Assembly: GCA_900468805.1 (NCBI GenBank)
Contig: UEIF01000021.1
Location: 497,397-561,396, forward strand
Source of the DNA: Hyphomicrobiales bacterium
GTDB taxonomy: Bacteria > Pseudomonadota > Alphaproteobacteria > Rhizobiales > Rhizobiaceae
Reading direction: 5' to 3'
DNA: 64,000 bases
Shown: piece after piece, positions 14,849 through 23,133 of the stretch
Layout: every line of letters begins with the position of its first letter
Numbering within the stretch: the first letter of the stretch is position 1
Notes under the pieces: model-generated
What the model saw: the letters and a program-made list of their open reading frames with translations, nothing else
Told to the model about the DNA's origin: nothing
Databases searched by the model: none
Position numbers and translations under genes: made by a program

Positions 14849-17377
14849 TTGAACTACATTTGCCCCGTGGATCAGATCGATGCCGAAACCAGCCTTGCCT
14901 TGCCCGCACCCTTTCTCCGCTGGTTTGCGGAAAAGGGCTGGCGCCCGCGAGCTCACCAGCTCGAGCTCCTTGCTCGCGCCGAGGCCGGCGAGAGCACGCT
15001 GCTGATTGCCCCGACCGGCGCCGGCAAGACACTGGCCGGCTTTCTGCCGTCGCTGACCGACCTCACGCGGCGTGGCAAGATCCCGCCGGGCTCGGCATTC
15101 GCCGGCATTCACACGCTCTATGTTTCGCCGTTGAAGGCGCTCGCCGTCGATATCGAGCGCAACCTCATGAAGCCCGTCACCGAGATGGGGCTGCCGATTT
15201 CGGTTGAGAACCGCACCGGCGATACCCCGGCCGCAAAGCGCCAGCGCCAGAAGCTCGATCCACCTGATATCCTGCTGACGACGCCGGAACAGGTCGCCCT
15301 GTTGTTGGCAAACCGCGAGGCCGAGCGCTTTTTCAAGGACTTGAAATACGTCATTTTCGACGAGTTGCATTCGTTGGTCACGTCCAAGCGCGGCCATATG
15401 CTCTCGCTCGGCCTCGCCCGCTTGCGCAGGCTAGCACCTGATCTGCAGACCATTGGCCTTTCAGCCACCGTTGCCGAGCCGATGGATTTGCAGAAATGGC
15501 TGGTGGGGCAGCAGGAGGACAGTGAAAACCATGCCGGCGTCGTGCTTGTCGAAGGCGGCGCCAAGCCAAATATCTCCATCCTCGATACCGAAGAGCGCAT
15601 CCCCTGGGCCGGCCATTCCGCCAAATACGCGATCCCCGATGTCTATCGGCAACTGATCGACCACCAGACGACGCTGCTCTTCGTCAACACCCGCTCGCAG
15701 GCTGAAATGCTCTTTCAGGAGCTCTGGACGGTCAATGAAGAAAACCTGCCGATCGCCCTTCATCACGGCTCACTCGATGTCGCCCAGCGCCGCAAGGTCG
15801 AGGCGGCCATGGCCGCCAATCGGCTGCGCGCCGTCGTCGCTACTTCAACGCTCGACCTCGGCATCGACTGGGGCGATGTTGATCTCGTCATCCATGTCGG
15901 TGCGCCGAAAGGTGCCTCCCGTCTTGCCCAGCGCATCGGTCGTGCCAACCACCGCATGGACGAGCCGTCGAAGGCCATCCTCGTTCCCGCCAACCGTTTC
16001 GAAGTCATGGAATGCCAGGCAGCACTCGATGCGAATTATATCGGTGCGCAGGATACGCCCCCGGTCGGCCGTGGCGGGCTCGATGTGCTCGCCCAGCACG
16101 TGCTCGGCATGGCCTGCGCCGAACCTTTCGATATGCTGGAGCTTTATGAGGAGATCACCAGCGCCTCGCCCTATGCCGATCTTCCGTGGGAAACCTTCGA
16201 GCGCGTCGTCGATTTCGTCGCGACCGGCGGTTATGCCCTGCGCACATATGAACGCTATGCCCGCATCCGCAAGACGAAGGAAGGTCGCTGGCGCGTCTCC
16301 AACCCGCAGGTCGCGCAGCAATATCGCCTGAACCTCGGCACTATTGTCGAGGCCCCGATGCTGAACATCCGCATGGCCAAACGTGGCGAGGGCGGCAAGC
16401 TCGGTCGCCCCGGTGCCGTGCTTGGCAAGGTCGAGGAATATTTCCTGGAACAGCTCGCGCCGGGCGACACCTTCATCTTCTCCGGCAAGGTCCTGCGTTT
16501 TGAGGGTATCAGGGAGAGCGAGGCGCTGGTCAGTCCGGCCTATTCCTTCGATCCGAAAATCCCGTCCTATAACGGCGGCAAGTTTCCGCTCTCGACCTAT
16601 CTCGCCGATCAGGTCCGCTCGATGCTGGATGATCCGGACCGCTGGCATCGCCTGCCGGATCAGGTGCGCGACTGGCTGTCTCTGCAGAAGGAAAAGTCCA
16701 TGCTGCCGAAGCATGACGAGCTGCTGATCGAGACCTTCCCGCGCGGCAGCCGGGGTTACATGGTCATCTATCCGTTCGAGGGGCGGCTCGCCCACCAGAC
16801 GCTCGGCATGCTTCTCACCCGCAGGCTGGATCGGGCAGGCGCAAAACCTCTCGGTTTCGTCGCCACGGATTATTCGCTCGGCATCTGGGGGCTGGAGGAT
16901 CTCGGCCTGATGATCGCCAATGGCCGCCTCAGCCTTCCCGATCTCTTCGATGAGGACATGCTGGGCGACGATCTGGAATCCTGGTTGAATGAATCCTTCC
17001 TATTGAAGCGCACCTTCCGTAATTGCGCCGTGATTGCCGGATTGATCGAGCGGCGCCATCCGGGCAAGGAAAAGACCGGCCGGCAGATCACCGTCTCGGC
17101 CGACCTGATCTACGATGTGCTGAGAACCCACGAGCCCGACCACATCCTGCTGCAGGCGACGCGTGAGGACGCGGGATCGGGACTTTTGGATATTTCCCGC
17201 CTTGGCGATATGCTGAAGCGAATCAGGGGCCATATCACCCATCGGGCGCTGGACCATATTTCGCCGCTCGCGGTGCCGGTCATGCTGGAAATCGGCAGGG
17301 AATCGGTGCCGGGCCAGGCTCATGACGCACTGCTTGCCGAAGCTGCCGACGATTTGATCGCCGAGGCGATGGCGTAA
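14849..17377 (+). CDS. Lhr-like ligase-associated DEXH-box helicase
   Basis: This 842-residue superfamily-2 helicase has Walker A with Lys60 (APTGAGK), the DELH box in VIFDELHSLV, SAT in IGLSATV, a RecA2 domain with TSTLDLGIDWGDVDLVIH, and motif VI QRIGRANHR. A winged-helix and Lhr-type C-terminal domain follow. This matches the helicase of the 'ligase-associated DNA damage response' set, thought to act in DNA repair. It is followed 8 bases later by the PdeM nuclease gene. The start is uncertain: TTG at 14849 or GTG at 14867, neither with a strong RBS. Confidence 0.93.
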   Translation: MNYICPVDQIDAETSLALPAPFLRWFAEKGWRPRAHQLELLARAEAGESTLLIAPTGAGKTLAGFLPSLTDLTRRGKIPPGSAFAGIHTLYVSPLKALAVDIERNLMKPVTEMGLPISVENRTGDTPAAKRQRQKLDPPDILLTTPEQVALLLANREAERFFKDLKYVIFDELHSLVTSKRGHMLSLGLARLRRLAPDLQTIGLSATVAEPMDLQKWLVGQQEDSENHAGVVLVEGGAKPNISILDTEERIPWAGHSAKYAIPDVYRQLIDHQTTLLFVNTRSQAEMLFQELWTVNEENLPIALHHGSLDVAQRRKVEAAMAANRLRAVVATSTLDLGIDWGDVDLVIHVGAPKGASRLAQRIGRANHRMDEPSKAILVPANRFEVMECQAALDANYIGAQDTPPVGRGGLDVLAQHVLGMACAEPFDMLELYEEITSASPYADLPWETFERVVDFVATGGYALRTYERYARIRKTKEGRWRVSNPQVAQQYRLNLGTIVEAPMLNIRMAKRGEGGKLGRPGAVLGKVEEYFLEQLAPGDTFIFSGKVLRFEGIRESEALVSPAYSFDPKIPSYNGGKFPLSTYLADQVRSMLDDPDRWHRLPDQVRDWLSLQKEKSMLPKHDELLIETFPRGSRGYMVIYPFEGRLAHQTLGMLLTRRLDRAGAKPLGFVATDYSLGIWGLEDLGLMIANGRLSLPDLFDEDMLGDDLESWLNESFLLKRTFRNCAVIAGLIERRHPGKEKTGRQITVSADLIYDVLRTHEPDHILLQATREDAGSGLLDISRLGDMLKRIRGHITHRALDHISPLAVPVMLEIGRESVPGQAHDALLAEAADDLIAEAMA

Positions 17378-17385
17378 GAACTGGA

Positions 17386-18123
17386 ATGACTGACGTGATG
17401 AACCGCCTTGCGCTCGCGCGCGACATGATCGGGCTTGCCGCAATACCGGGCGTCGAAACCGCCGTTCAAGGCGTTGCCGCCGTCTGCGATCCCCTGGGCG
17501 CGCTCTATCTGCCCGACGCCGGCATTCTCGTCGTCTCCGACCTGCATCTGGAAAAAGGCGCGGCCTTTGCCCGCCGCGGCATGATGCTGCCGCCCTATGA
17601 TACGCTGGCGACACTCACCGTGCTCGCCGCCGTCATCTCCCGCTACGATCCGAAGCTCGTCATTTCGCTCGGCGACAATTTCCACGACCGTGTCGGCTCC
17701 GAGCATCTGCCGGATGCCTTCCGCACGCTGATCGTCGAAATGGCCCGCGGCCGCGAATGGATCTGGATCAATGGCAACCACGATCCCGATGGCACGATCA
17801 ACCTGCCGGGTACCTGCTCCGACGAGCTTTATTATGCCGGCCTGACCTTCCGCCATGAGCCGCGCGACGGCCTGCAGCAAGGCGAGATCGCCGGCCATCT
17901 GCACCCGGCGGCCACGGTCCGCCGTCGTGAAAAATCCGTTCGCCGTCCTTGCTTCGCCACCGATGGTGCCCGTCTGTTGATGCCCGCCTTCGGCGTCATG
18001 AGCGGTGGGCTGGATCTCGGCCACAAGGCAATGACGGGCCTTTTCGACAAGGCTTCGCTGATTGCCCATCTGCTCGGCCGCGACCGGATCTACTCGGTCC
18101 GCTACGGCAATTTGCGCGGCTGA
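17386..18123 (+). CDS. pdeM: Ligase-associated metallophosphoesterase PdeM
   Basis: This 245-residue calcineurin-like phosphoesterase has all metal-binding motifs: SDLHLEK, GDNFHD, NGNHD and GHLHP. PdeM-type enzymes are phosphodiesterases found beside the Lhr-like helicase in bacterial DNA-repair clusters. The adjacency and the 8-base spacing fit that here and indicate one transcript. The usual third and fourth members, an ATP-dependent DNA ligase and an exonuclease of the same set, are not in this neighbourhood. Confidence 0.92.
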   Translation: MTDVMNRLALARDMIGLAAIPGVETAVQGVAAVCDPLGALYLPDAGILVVSDLHLEKGAAFARRGMMLPPYDTLATLTVLAAVISRYDPKLVISLGDNFHDRVGSEHLPDAFRTLIVEMARGREWIWINGNHDPDGTINLPGTCSDELYYAGLTFRHEPRDGLQQGEIAGHLHPAATVRRREKSVRRPCFATDGARLLMPAFGVMSGGLDLGHKAMTGLFDKASLIAHLLGRDRIYSVRYGNLRG

Positions 18124-18130
18124 CACGCAC

Positions 18131-18152
18131 TCCCTTCTCGCTGGAGAAGGGA
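18131..18152. terminator. Hairpin between convergent pdeM and lipoprotein genes
   Basis: TCCCTTCTC pairs perfectly with GAGAAGGGA around a GCTG loop. It begins 8 bases after the pdeM stop and sits in the short gap before the convergent lipoprotein gene, so it could serve both. No long T-run follows on either strand. Confidence 0.6.
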
Positions 18153-18158
18153 AGGGGC

Positions 18159-18740
18159 TCAATTACATTCCTGCAACTGCTGCTGATAGCTCCCCGCCAT
18201 CTTTGCGAATTTCCCTGCCGTCTGCTGCAGCTGTCCATTGTTGCGCCAGTCGCCGCGCTTGTAGCCGGTCGGGCCGGAATAATAGGCGAGGTAGAGATTG
18301 TAGGCGTCGTTCGGTGGAATGCCAGTCGCCTGGCTGTTGCTGTAGTGGTACCAGCCGATGAAATCGATCGCGTCGGCGAAGTTGGTACGCGTCGCGGCCC
18401 AATTGCCGGTGGCGGACTGATAGTGGTCCCAGGTCCCGTTCAGCGCCTGCGAATAGCCGTAGGCCGTCGAAGGCCGTGTCCAGGGAATGAAGCCGAAGAG
18501 TTTCGTGCGCGGCGGCCGCGCATAGGGCTGGAAGCCGGACTCGACATACATGGTCGCCATCAGGATCGGCACCGGCACGCCGTATTTCTTCTCCGCACGC
18601 TCCGCAGCACCCTGCCAGCTGGTGAAGAGACCATCCTTCTGGTCGAAGACGGCGCAGATATTTCTCGTCTGGCGGGGTGCTGTCGCGCAACCAGCAAGCA
18701 AGGCCAGCCCGACAGCCGCAAGCACGGTACGAGTACGCAT
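18159..18740 (-). CDS. Lytic-transglycosylase-like (SLT) lipoprotein
   Basis: This 193-residue protein begins with a lipoprotein signal peptide (lipobox LLAGC, Cys18). The rest is a lysozyme-like SLT domain: MATMYVESGFQPYARP contains the candidate catalytic Glu67, then STAYGYSQALNGTWDHYQ and ADAIDFIGWYHYSN, and an NLYLAYYSGPTGYKRG segment typical of goose-lysozyme-like enzymes. It should cleave or remodel peptidoglycan from the outer membrane. It is monocistronic. Confidence 0.88.
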   Translation of the reverse strand: MRTRTVLAAVGLALLAGCATAPRQTRNICAVFDQKDGLFTSWQGAAERAEKKYGVPVPILMATMYVESGFQPYARPPRTKLFGFIPWTRPSTAYGYSQALNGTWDHYQSATGNWAATRTNFADAIDFIGWYHYSNSQATGIPPNDAYNLYLAYYSGPTGYKRGDWRNNGQLQQTAGKFAKMAGSYQQQLQECN

Positions 18741-18797
18741 GATACAAACCTCTCGTTTCCGAGAGATTACTAACTCGTAAACGTTAAAGAGCGGTTT

Positions 18798-19742
18798 TTA
18801 CGCGAATACGAGATGTTCCGGTGGCCTTTTTGCAGGCCAGGGATTGGTCCCGTTCCGCAGCCAGAGAAGTGTGTCGAGCCAGAAACCGGCGGCGTGGCGC
18901 GCGTGAAAGAGATCGAAATGCCCGATCCTCGAAAATCCGAGCTCATCGGGCGCCAGCAGCACTTCCTCCACCTTGGCGTTGCGATAATGGGAAAGACCGC
19001 GGCGAATGGCCTGGACAGTCGCAATCTCGTCGTCCGAGGCAGTGACGCTGAGGATGGGTGCATGAAAATTCTTAAAGGTCCGCGCCGCGCCCGCCTCTTC
19101 TGTCGCCGTTGAATGACATTCGATCCATGTCCGCTGGAGCGCCCAGTCGAGTGCCACACCCTTCGGCAGATCCTCGAGCCAGCCGAAGCGCCGGCCCGGA
19201 AAATAACCGAACAGCCGGGTCGCTGCCGGCATGGCTACGTGCCATTTCAGGAACAGTCGCCATCGATGCGTTCGAGCATAGTCCCGCCAGTGGCCATATT
19301 GTGCGCCGACCGCCAGCATGCGCGTGATGCGGTCGGCATGGGCAGAAATACCCGGCAGGAAACCGCCGATGCTGTGCCCGACAACGAGAAGCTCGCGGCC
19401 GGACCGCACAGCTTCCATGAAAAGCAGCGACGCGTCGAAGTCCTGCTCGCCCCAGTCCCGCCAGCGATAGCGGCAGCCACGCAAGCGTTCCGGGCGCGAG
19501 AGGCCGATGCCGCGATAGTCATAGGTCAGCACGTCGAAGCCATGCTCGGCGAGAAAACGCGCATAATAGTGGTAATAGCTTGCCGCAACGCCGGTTGCCG
19601 GATTGATGATGACGCTGCCATTGCCGCCATTGTCGGCGCCACGCCAGAAATGGCCATGAAGTTCGACGCCGTCGCGGCACCGTATCGAGACGGATTCCGC
19701 TTCTCGTGCAAGCTCGTTTTGCCTCCGTTTGCCGTCCGGCAT
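18798..19742 (-). CDS. Alpha/beta hydrolase
   Basis: This 314-residue enzyme has the alpha/beta-hydrolase core: VIINPATGVAASYYHYYARFL (oxyanion region), VLTYDYRGIGLSRP, the nucleophile elbow GHSIGG (Ser), a late acid in TASDDEIATV and the final His in RIGHFDLFH. Substrates in this group (carboxyl esters, possibly long-chain) cannot be specified. I chose the ATG at 19742, which has AGGA 9 bases upstream; longer reads enter the divergent regulator promoter. It is divergent from a TetR gene that may control it. Confidence 0.87.
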   Translation of the reverse strand: MPDGKRRQNELAREAESVSIRCRDGVELHGHFWRGADNGGNGSVIINPATGVAASYYHYYARFLAEHGFDVLTYDYRGIGLSRPERLRGCRYRWRDWGEQDFDASLLFMEAVRSGRELLVVGHSIGGFLPGISAHADRITRMLAVGAQYGHWRDYARTHRWRLFLKWHVAMPAATRLFGYFPGRRFGWLEDLPKGVALDWALQRTWIECHSTATEEAGAARTFKNFHAPILSVTASDDEIATVQAIRRGLSHYRNAKVEEVLLAPDELGFSRIGHFDLFHARHAAGFWLDTLLWLRNGTNPWPAKRPPEHLVFA

Positions 19743-19828
19743 GCATGATTTCCTGTGCGACGCTTCAGCGGGTACGATAGGCAGATACGTGCGTTGATGA
19801 CACTCACTAGTCGGTATACATTGGGTGA

Positions 19829-20410
19829 ATGGCGAGATCAGGATCCGATACGCGCGAACGCATTGTCGCCGCTGCCGCAAAGCTCTTCTACAGTGAGGGG
19901 ATAAGGGCAGTCAGCGTCGATGCCGTGGCCGAGAAGGCAGCTGTCACGAAGCGTACCCTTTATTATCATTTCGACAGCAAGGATGAACTGATCGCTGCCT
20001 ATCTCGAGACCCGCGACCAGCCCAACCTCGCTGTTTATCGACGGTGGTTTGCGGAGACGAAGGGGGGGCTGCCTGCGAAGGTAAAGGGGATTTTCGAAAA
20101 CCTTGCCCGCTCGGCCCGGCATCCGAAATGGAAGGGCTGCGGTTATCTGAGAACATCGGCCGAGCTTGCGAACATGCCTGGCCATCCCGCTATCAAGGTC
20201 GGTGCCGCACATAAGAAAAATGTCGAGGAATGGCTGGCTTCTCTCTTCGAGGAGCAACATTCGTCCGAGCCGTCAAAGCTCGCTCGCCAGATCGTTTTGC
20301 TGCTTGACGGTTCTTTTGCCGCGGTGCTCCTGCATCGCGACCCCACCTATATGGAAACTGCAGGGGAGGCGGCTGCTGCCCTGGTGGCTGCAGCCAGCGC
20401 TGGCAAATGA
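19829..20410 (+). CDS. TetR/AcrR-family transcriptional regulator
   Basis: This 193-residue regulator has an N-terminal HTH (residues about 6-52, RERIVAAAAKLFYSEGIRAV then VDAVAEKAAVTKRTLYYHF) and a helical ligand-binding C-terminal domain. It faces the alpha/beta hydrolase gene across an 86-base gap with the near-palindromic segment ACTAGTCGGTATACATTGGGT. It is the likely repressor of that gene. Its stop abuts the convergent DHFR-like gene with no space. Confidence 0.92.
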   Translation: MARSGSDTRERIVAAAAKLFYSEGIRAVSVDAVAEKAAVTKRTLYYHFDSKDELIAAYLETRDQPNLAVYRRWFAETKGGLPAKVKGIFENLARSARHPKWKGCGYLRTSAELANMPGHPAIKVGAAHKKNVEEWLASLFEEQHSSEPSKLARQIVLLLDGSFAAVLLHRDPTYMETAGEAAAALVAAASAGK

Positions 20411-20971
20411 TCAGGCTGCCCTGACCGGTTCGTAGCGCAGGATCACCGCGCCGCTTTTCGTCACCGAGGAGTCGAGCAGTTTCAACGGCTGCTGGGCTTC
20501 AGCGGGCTTGAAGTGCGGGTTGCCGCCGCCGAGGATGACGGGAACGAGGCAGATACGGATTTCATCCACCAGCCCCGCCTTCAACAGGGTATCGGCAAGC
20601 TCGGCGCTGCCGAAGATGAAGATCGTTTTGCCGCCCTGATCCTTCAGCCGCTTCAGTTCAGACACCGGATCGCTGACGACGCGCGTATTGTTCCAGTCCG
20701 CCTTCTCCATGGTCCGCGAAACGGCGATCTTGGCGATGCCGTTCATATAGGCCTTGATTTTGTCTTCGCTCTCCGCGCTCGGCCAGTAGGCGGCCATGCC
20801 CTCATAGGTCTTGCGGCCGAAGACCAGCAGATCGCCTTCCTCGCCGAACTGCTCGGCATATTTTTCAAGCTCCGGCCCCCATGCCAGATTGTGGAAGTCG
20901 ATATCCCAGGGCTTCGATCCTTCGAAATAGCCATCCAGCGTCATCAGGTTCCAGACAATAAGCTCTCTCAT
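20411..20971 (-). CDS. Dihydrofolate-reductase-family (RibD C-terminal-like) protein
   Basis: This 186-residue protein begins LIVWNLMTLDGYFEG and contains LLVFGRKTYEGMAAYWP, KIAVSRTMEKADWNNT, IFIFGSAELADTLLKAGLVD and a VPVILGGGNPHF segment. This is the NADPH-dependent RibD-C/YyaP fold of small reductases. The physiological substrate is unknown; it is not the essential folA enzyme. The ATG at 20971 follows GGAGGATGAA. A perfect palindrome with 12-base arms lies 29 bases upstream, so expression is likely under tight repressor control. Confidence 0.88.
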   Translation of the reverse strand: MRELIVWNLMTLDGYFEGSKPWDIDFHNLAWGPELEKYAEQFGEEGDLLVFGRKTYEGMAAYWPSAESEDKIKAYMNGIAKIAVSRTMEKADWNNTRVVSDPVSELKRLKDQGGKTIFIFGSAELADTLLKAGLVDEIRICLVPVILGGGNPHFKPAEAQQPLKLLDSSVTKSGAVILRYEPVRAA

Positions 20972-20999
20972 TTCATCCTCCATCGACTGTGCTAGTTTA

Positions 21000-21028
21000 A
21001 AAACCAGTTGCTTAAGGCAACTGGTTTT
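21000..21028. promoter_or_regulatory. Perfect 12-bp-arm palindrome upstream of DHFR-like gene
   Basis: AAAACCAGTTGC - TTAAG - GCAACTGGTTTT is a perfect inverted repeat located just upstream of the RBS of the gene starting at 20971. Its size and AT-rich core fit an operator for a dimeric regulator (MarR, HxlR or TetR type). It could also form a hairpin in the leader RNA. No regulator gene lies directly beside it except the TetR gene on the far side. Confidence 0.7.
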
Positions 21029-21196
21029 AGCCTGACCGATAGTGAATTGCAAGCGGTCTCGGGCGGGAGATGCAGTGGTGTGCAGCTTTGGCGGCACAAG
21101 GCATCGGAAAAGCTCTCGCCGTTGGGTCGATCACGCGCCCGGATATTTGATTGAAACCTGGCTGAAAGTAGCCGCGAGATGGCGGAATGCGCCCGA

Positions 21197-21997
21197 TCAA
21201 TCCTTGCGGAAGATCAGGCTGGCGCCCCATCCCGTGAGCACTGCCAACAGCACCGAAAGGCAGCCGTAGAGGATGGGCTGCTCATGGGCAGCATCGGTGA
21301 TGGTCTGCTCGATACCCGTCTTGATGACGCGCAGCGGCTGCGATTTCTGCGTCACGAACTTCCCGCTCTTGAACAGGTAGGCACGCACTGTGTGCACGCC
21401 GTTTGGAATATTCGCCGGCAGCCGCAGGCTTGCCTTGAAGAGATTAGAGGAGACGAAGCGCACGCCGCTCGGATCGCGCTCGTACAGTCCGCCCCCCTGC
21501 TGCAAGCGCCGAAAGGCGGTGCGGAATTCGTTGAGACTGTTGAAGTTGCCGGCAAAATCGATCGGCCGCAGCGGAATATGGTCGATGCCGATACCCTCGC
21601 CAGTCAGGTCGAGTGGCGTCGTTATGTCGTCGATGGAACGCGAGCTCGACATCGAATAGGAATGCGGCACATCGGCGAAGGTCATGGACGAAGCATTGAT
21701 CCAGATGCCGAAGACCCGCTCTTTCCTACGCACCGTGGCGTCTTCACGCGGACCTTCCAGAACCACGATAACGTCATACTGGCCGATGGCGAGCAGCAGG
21801 TCGTCGGTGTTCGTCACCGCACCGAAAATCGTCAGGTCCGCGCCGCGAAAATCGGAGGTGATGGCGATTTCGCTGGTGGAGGTGCCGATTTCCAGCCCCT
21901 CCCGCTCGGACTGCGTTCCCTGCCCGGGCAGCATCTGCGCCGCCGCCAGTGATGGCGGCAAAAGTGCGAACAGCAGGGCAAGAACGCGCCAAAGCAT
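21197..21997 (-). CDS. TIGR02186 family (Alph_Pro_TM) membrane protein
   Basis: This 266-residue protein has an N-terminal signal peptide (about 1-21), a beta-rich extracytoplasmic domain (IGTSTSEIAITSDFRGADLT ... RVFGIWINASSMTFADVPHSY), and one C-terminal transmembrane helix (about 240-262). I recognise it as the alphaproteobacterial TIGR02186 family. Its start ATG overlaps the TGA of the TauE/SafE gene (TGATG), so the products are made together. It is probably an accessory partner of that exporter, with an unknown role. Confidence 0.88.
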   Translation of the reverse strand: MLWRVLALLFALLPPSLAAAQMLPGQGTQSEREGLEIGTSTSEIAITSDFRGADLTIFGAVTNTDDLLLAIGQYDVIVVLEGPREDATVRRKERVFGIWINASSMTFADVPHSYSMSSSRSIDDITTPLDLTGEGIGIDHIPLRPIDFAGNFNSLNEFRTAFRRLQQGGGLYERDPSGVRFVSSNLFKASLRLPANIPNGVHTVRAYLFKSGKFVTQKSQPLRVIKTGIEQTITDAAHEQPILYGCLSVLLAVLTGWGASLIFRKD

Positions 21998-22920
21998 CAG
22001 TTTCCTGCTCCCATGACCACCGAATAGATATCTTCGGGCGTCACGACCAGCGCGACGGCAAGGCGCAGGCCGACCGCGAGAACCAGGAGACCGAGTAGCG
22101 CGCGCAACTGTTCGCCGCGCAGCCGCTGGCCGACGCGCACGCCATATTGCGCGCCGATGACGCCTGCGAGCATCAGGAAGAAGGCGAGTACGATATCGAC
22201 CGAATAGTTGGTCGCTGCCTGCACGATCGTCGTATAGGCGGTCACGAAGATGATCTGGAAGAGCGAAGTTCCGACGACCACATTGGTCGGGATGCGCAAC
22301 AGGTAGATCATCGCCGGCACCATGATGAAGCCGCCGCCGACACCCATGACCGAGGTGAGGATGCCGATCGAAAATCCCAGCGCCACGATCGGGATGACAG
22401 ACAGATAAATCTTCGATTTCTTGAACCGAACCTTGAGTGGCAGCTTGTGTACCCAGTGCTGGTGGCCGGGACGGCGCGGAGCCGGTGCCTCGTTGCGGGC
22501 GGCGCGCCGCATGGCGTTGACGCTCTCCCACAGCATCAGCCCGCCGACGGTACCAAGGAAGACGACGTAAAGAAGCGAGATGAAGAGGTCGAGCTGACCG
22601 ATGGCGCGCAGCAGCGAAAAGATCCAGATACCGAGTGTCGCGCCGGATAGGCCGCCGACGAGAAGCACCGAGCCGAGCTTCATATCCAGCGTGCCACGCC
22701 TGAAATGGGTGATTGCGCCCGAGATCGAGGAGGCGACCACCTGGTTGGCGCCGGTTGCGACGGCGACGACCGGCGGGATGTTGTAAAAGATCAGAAGAGG
22801 GGTGATCAGGAAGCCGCCGCCGACGCCGAACATGCCGGACAGGAAGCCGACGGCTGCCCCCATGCCGAGAATGATGAAGATGTTCACCGACAATTCTGCG
22901 ATTGGCAGATAGATTGTCAC
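21997..22920 (-). CDS. Sulfite exporter TauE/SafE family permease
   Basis: This 307-residue membrane protein has about eight hydrophobic helices. The duplicated family signature is present twice: GFLSGMFGVGGGFLITPLLI near the N-terminus and GILTSVMGVGGGFIMVPAMI in the middle. Such proteins move small organo-sulfur or sulfite-like anions. The start is GTG at 22920 behind GAGGTCG. It is translationally coupled to the TIGR02186 gene, an arrangement conserved in related bacteria. Confidence 0.9.
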   Translation of the reverse strand: MTIYLPIAELSVNIFIILGMGAAVGFLSGMFGVGGGFLITPLLIFYNIPPVVAVATGANQVVASSISGAITHFRRGTLDMKLGSVLLVGGLSGATLGIWIFSLLRAIGQLDLFISLLYVVFLGTVGGLMLWESVNAMRRAARNEAPAPRRPGHQHWVHKLPLKVRFKKSKIYLSVIPIVALGFSIGILTSVMGVGGGFIMVPAMIYLLRIPTNVVVGTSLFQIIFVTAYTTIVQAATNYSVDIVLAFFLMLAGVIGAQYGVRVGQRLRGEQLRALLGLLVLAVGLRLAVALVVTPEDIYSVVMGAGN

Positions 22921-23133
22921 AGCCGACCTCGATTATCGCCGCGCCCGCCGCGGCGGCATGTCTCACGTTTCCGTTCGAATGGCGCATCCTACTGTGAAAT
23001 CGTTGCCAGAGGCTTTCGAAGGAAAAAAACGCGATCAGCCGGATGCGGGCCCCGATATGTCCCGCATAATCCGGCTTTTTTCAGGTTTTGTGACAGCCGG
23101 CTTTAAAAGCCGGAAAGCGTAATGGTTGAGTGC

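Noticed and set aside
21197..22987. A single 596-codon frame covering the TIGR02186 gene and its upstream DNA
   Set aside because: The upstream 330 codons are antiparallel-frame noise of the TauE/SafE gene; the natural start is the ATG at 21997 with TGATG coupling.
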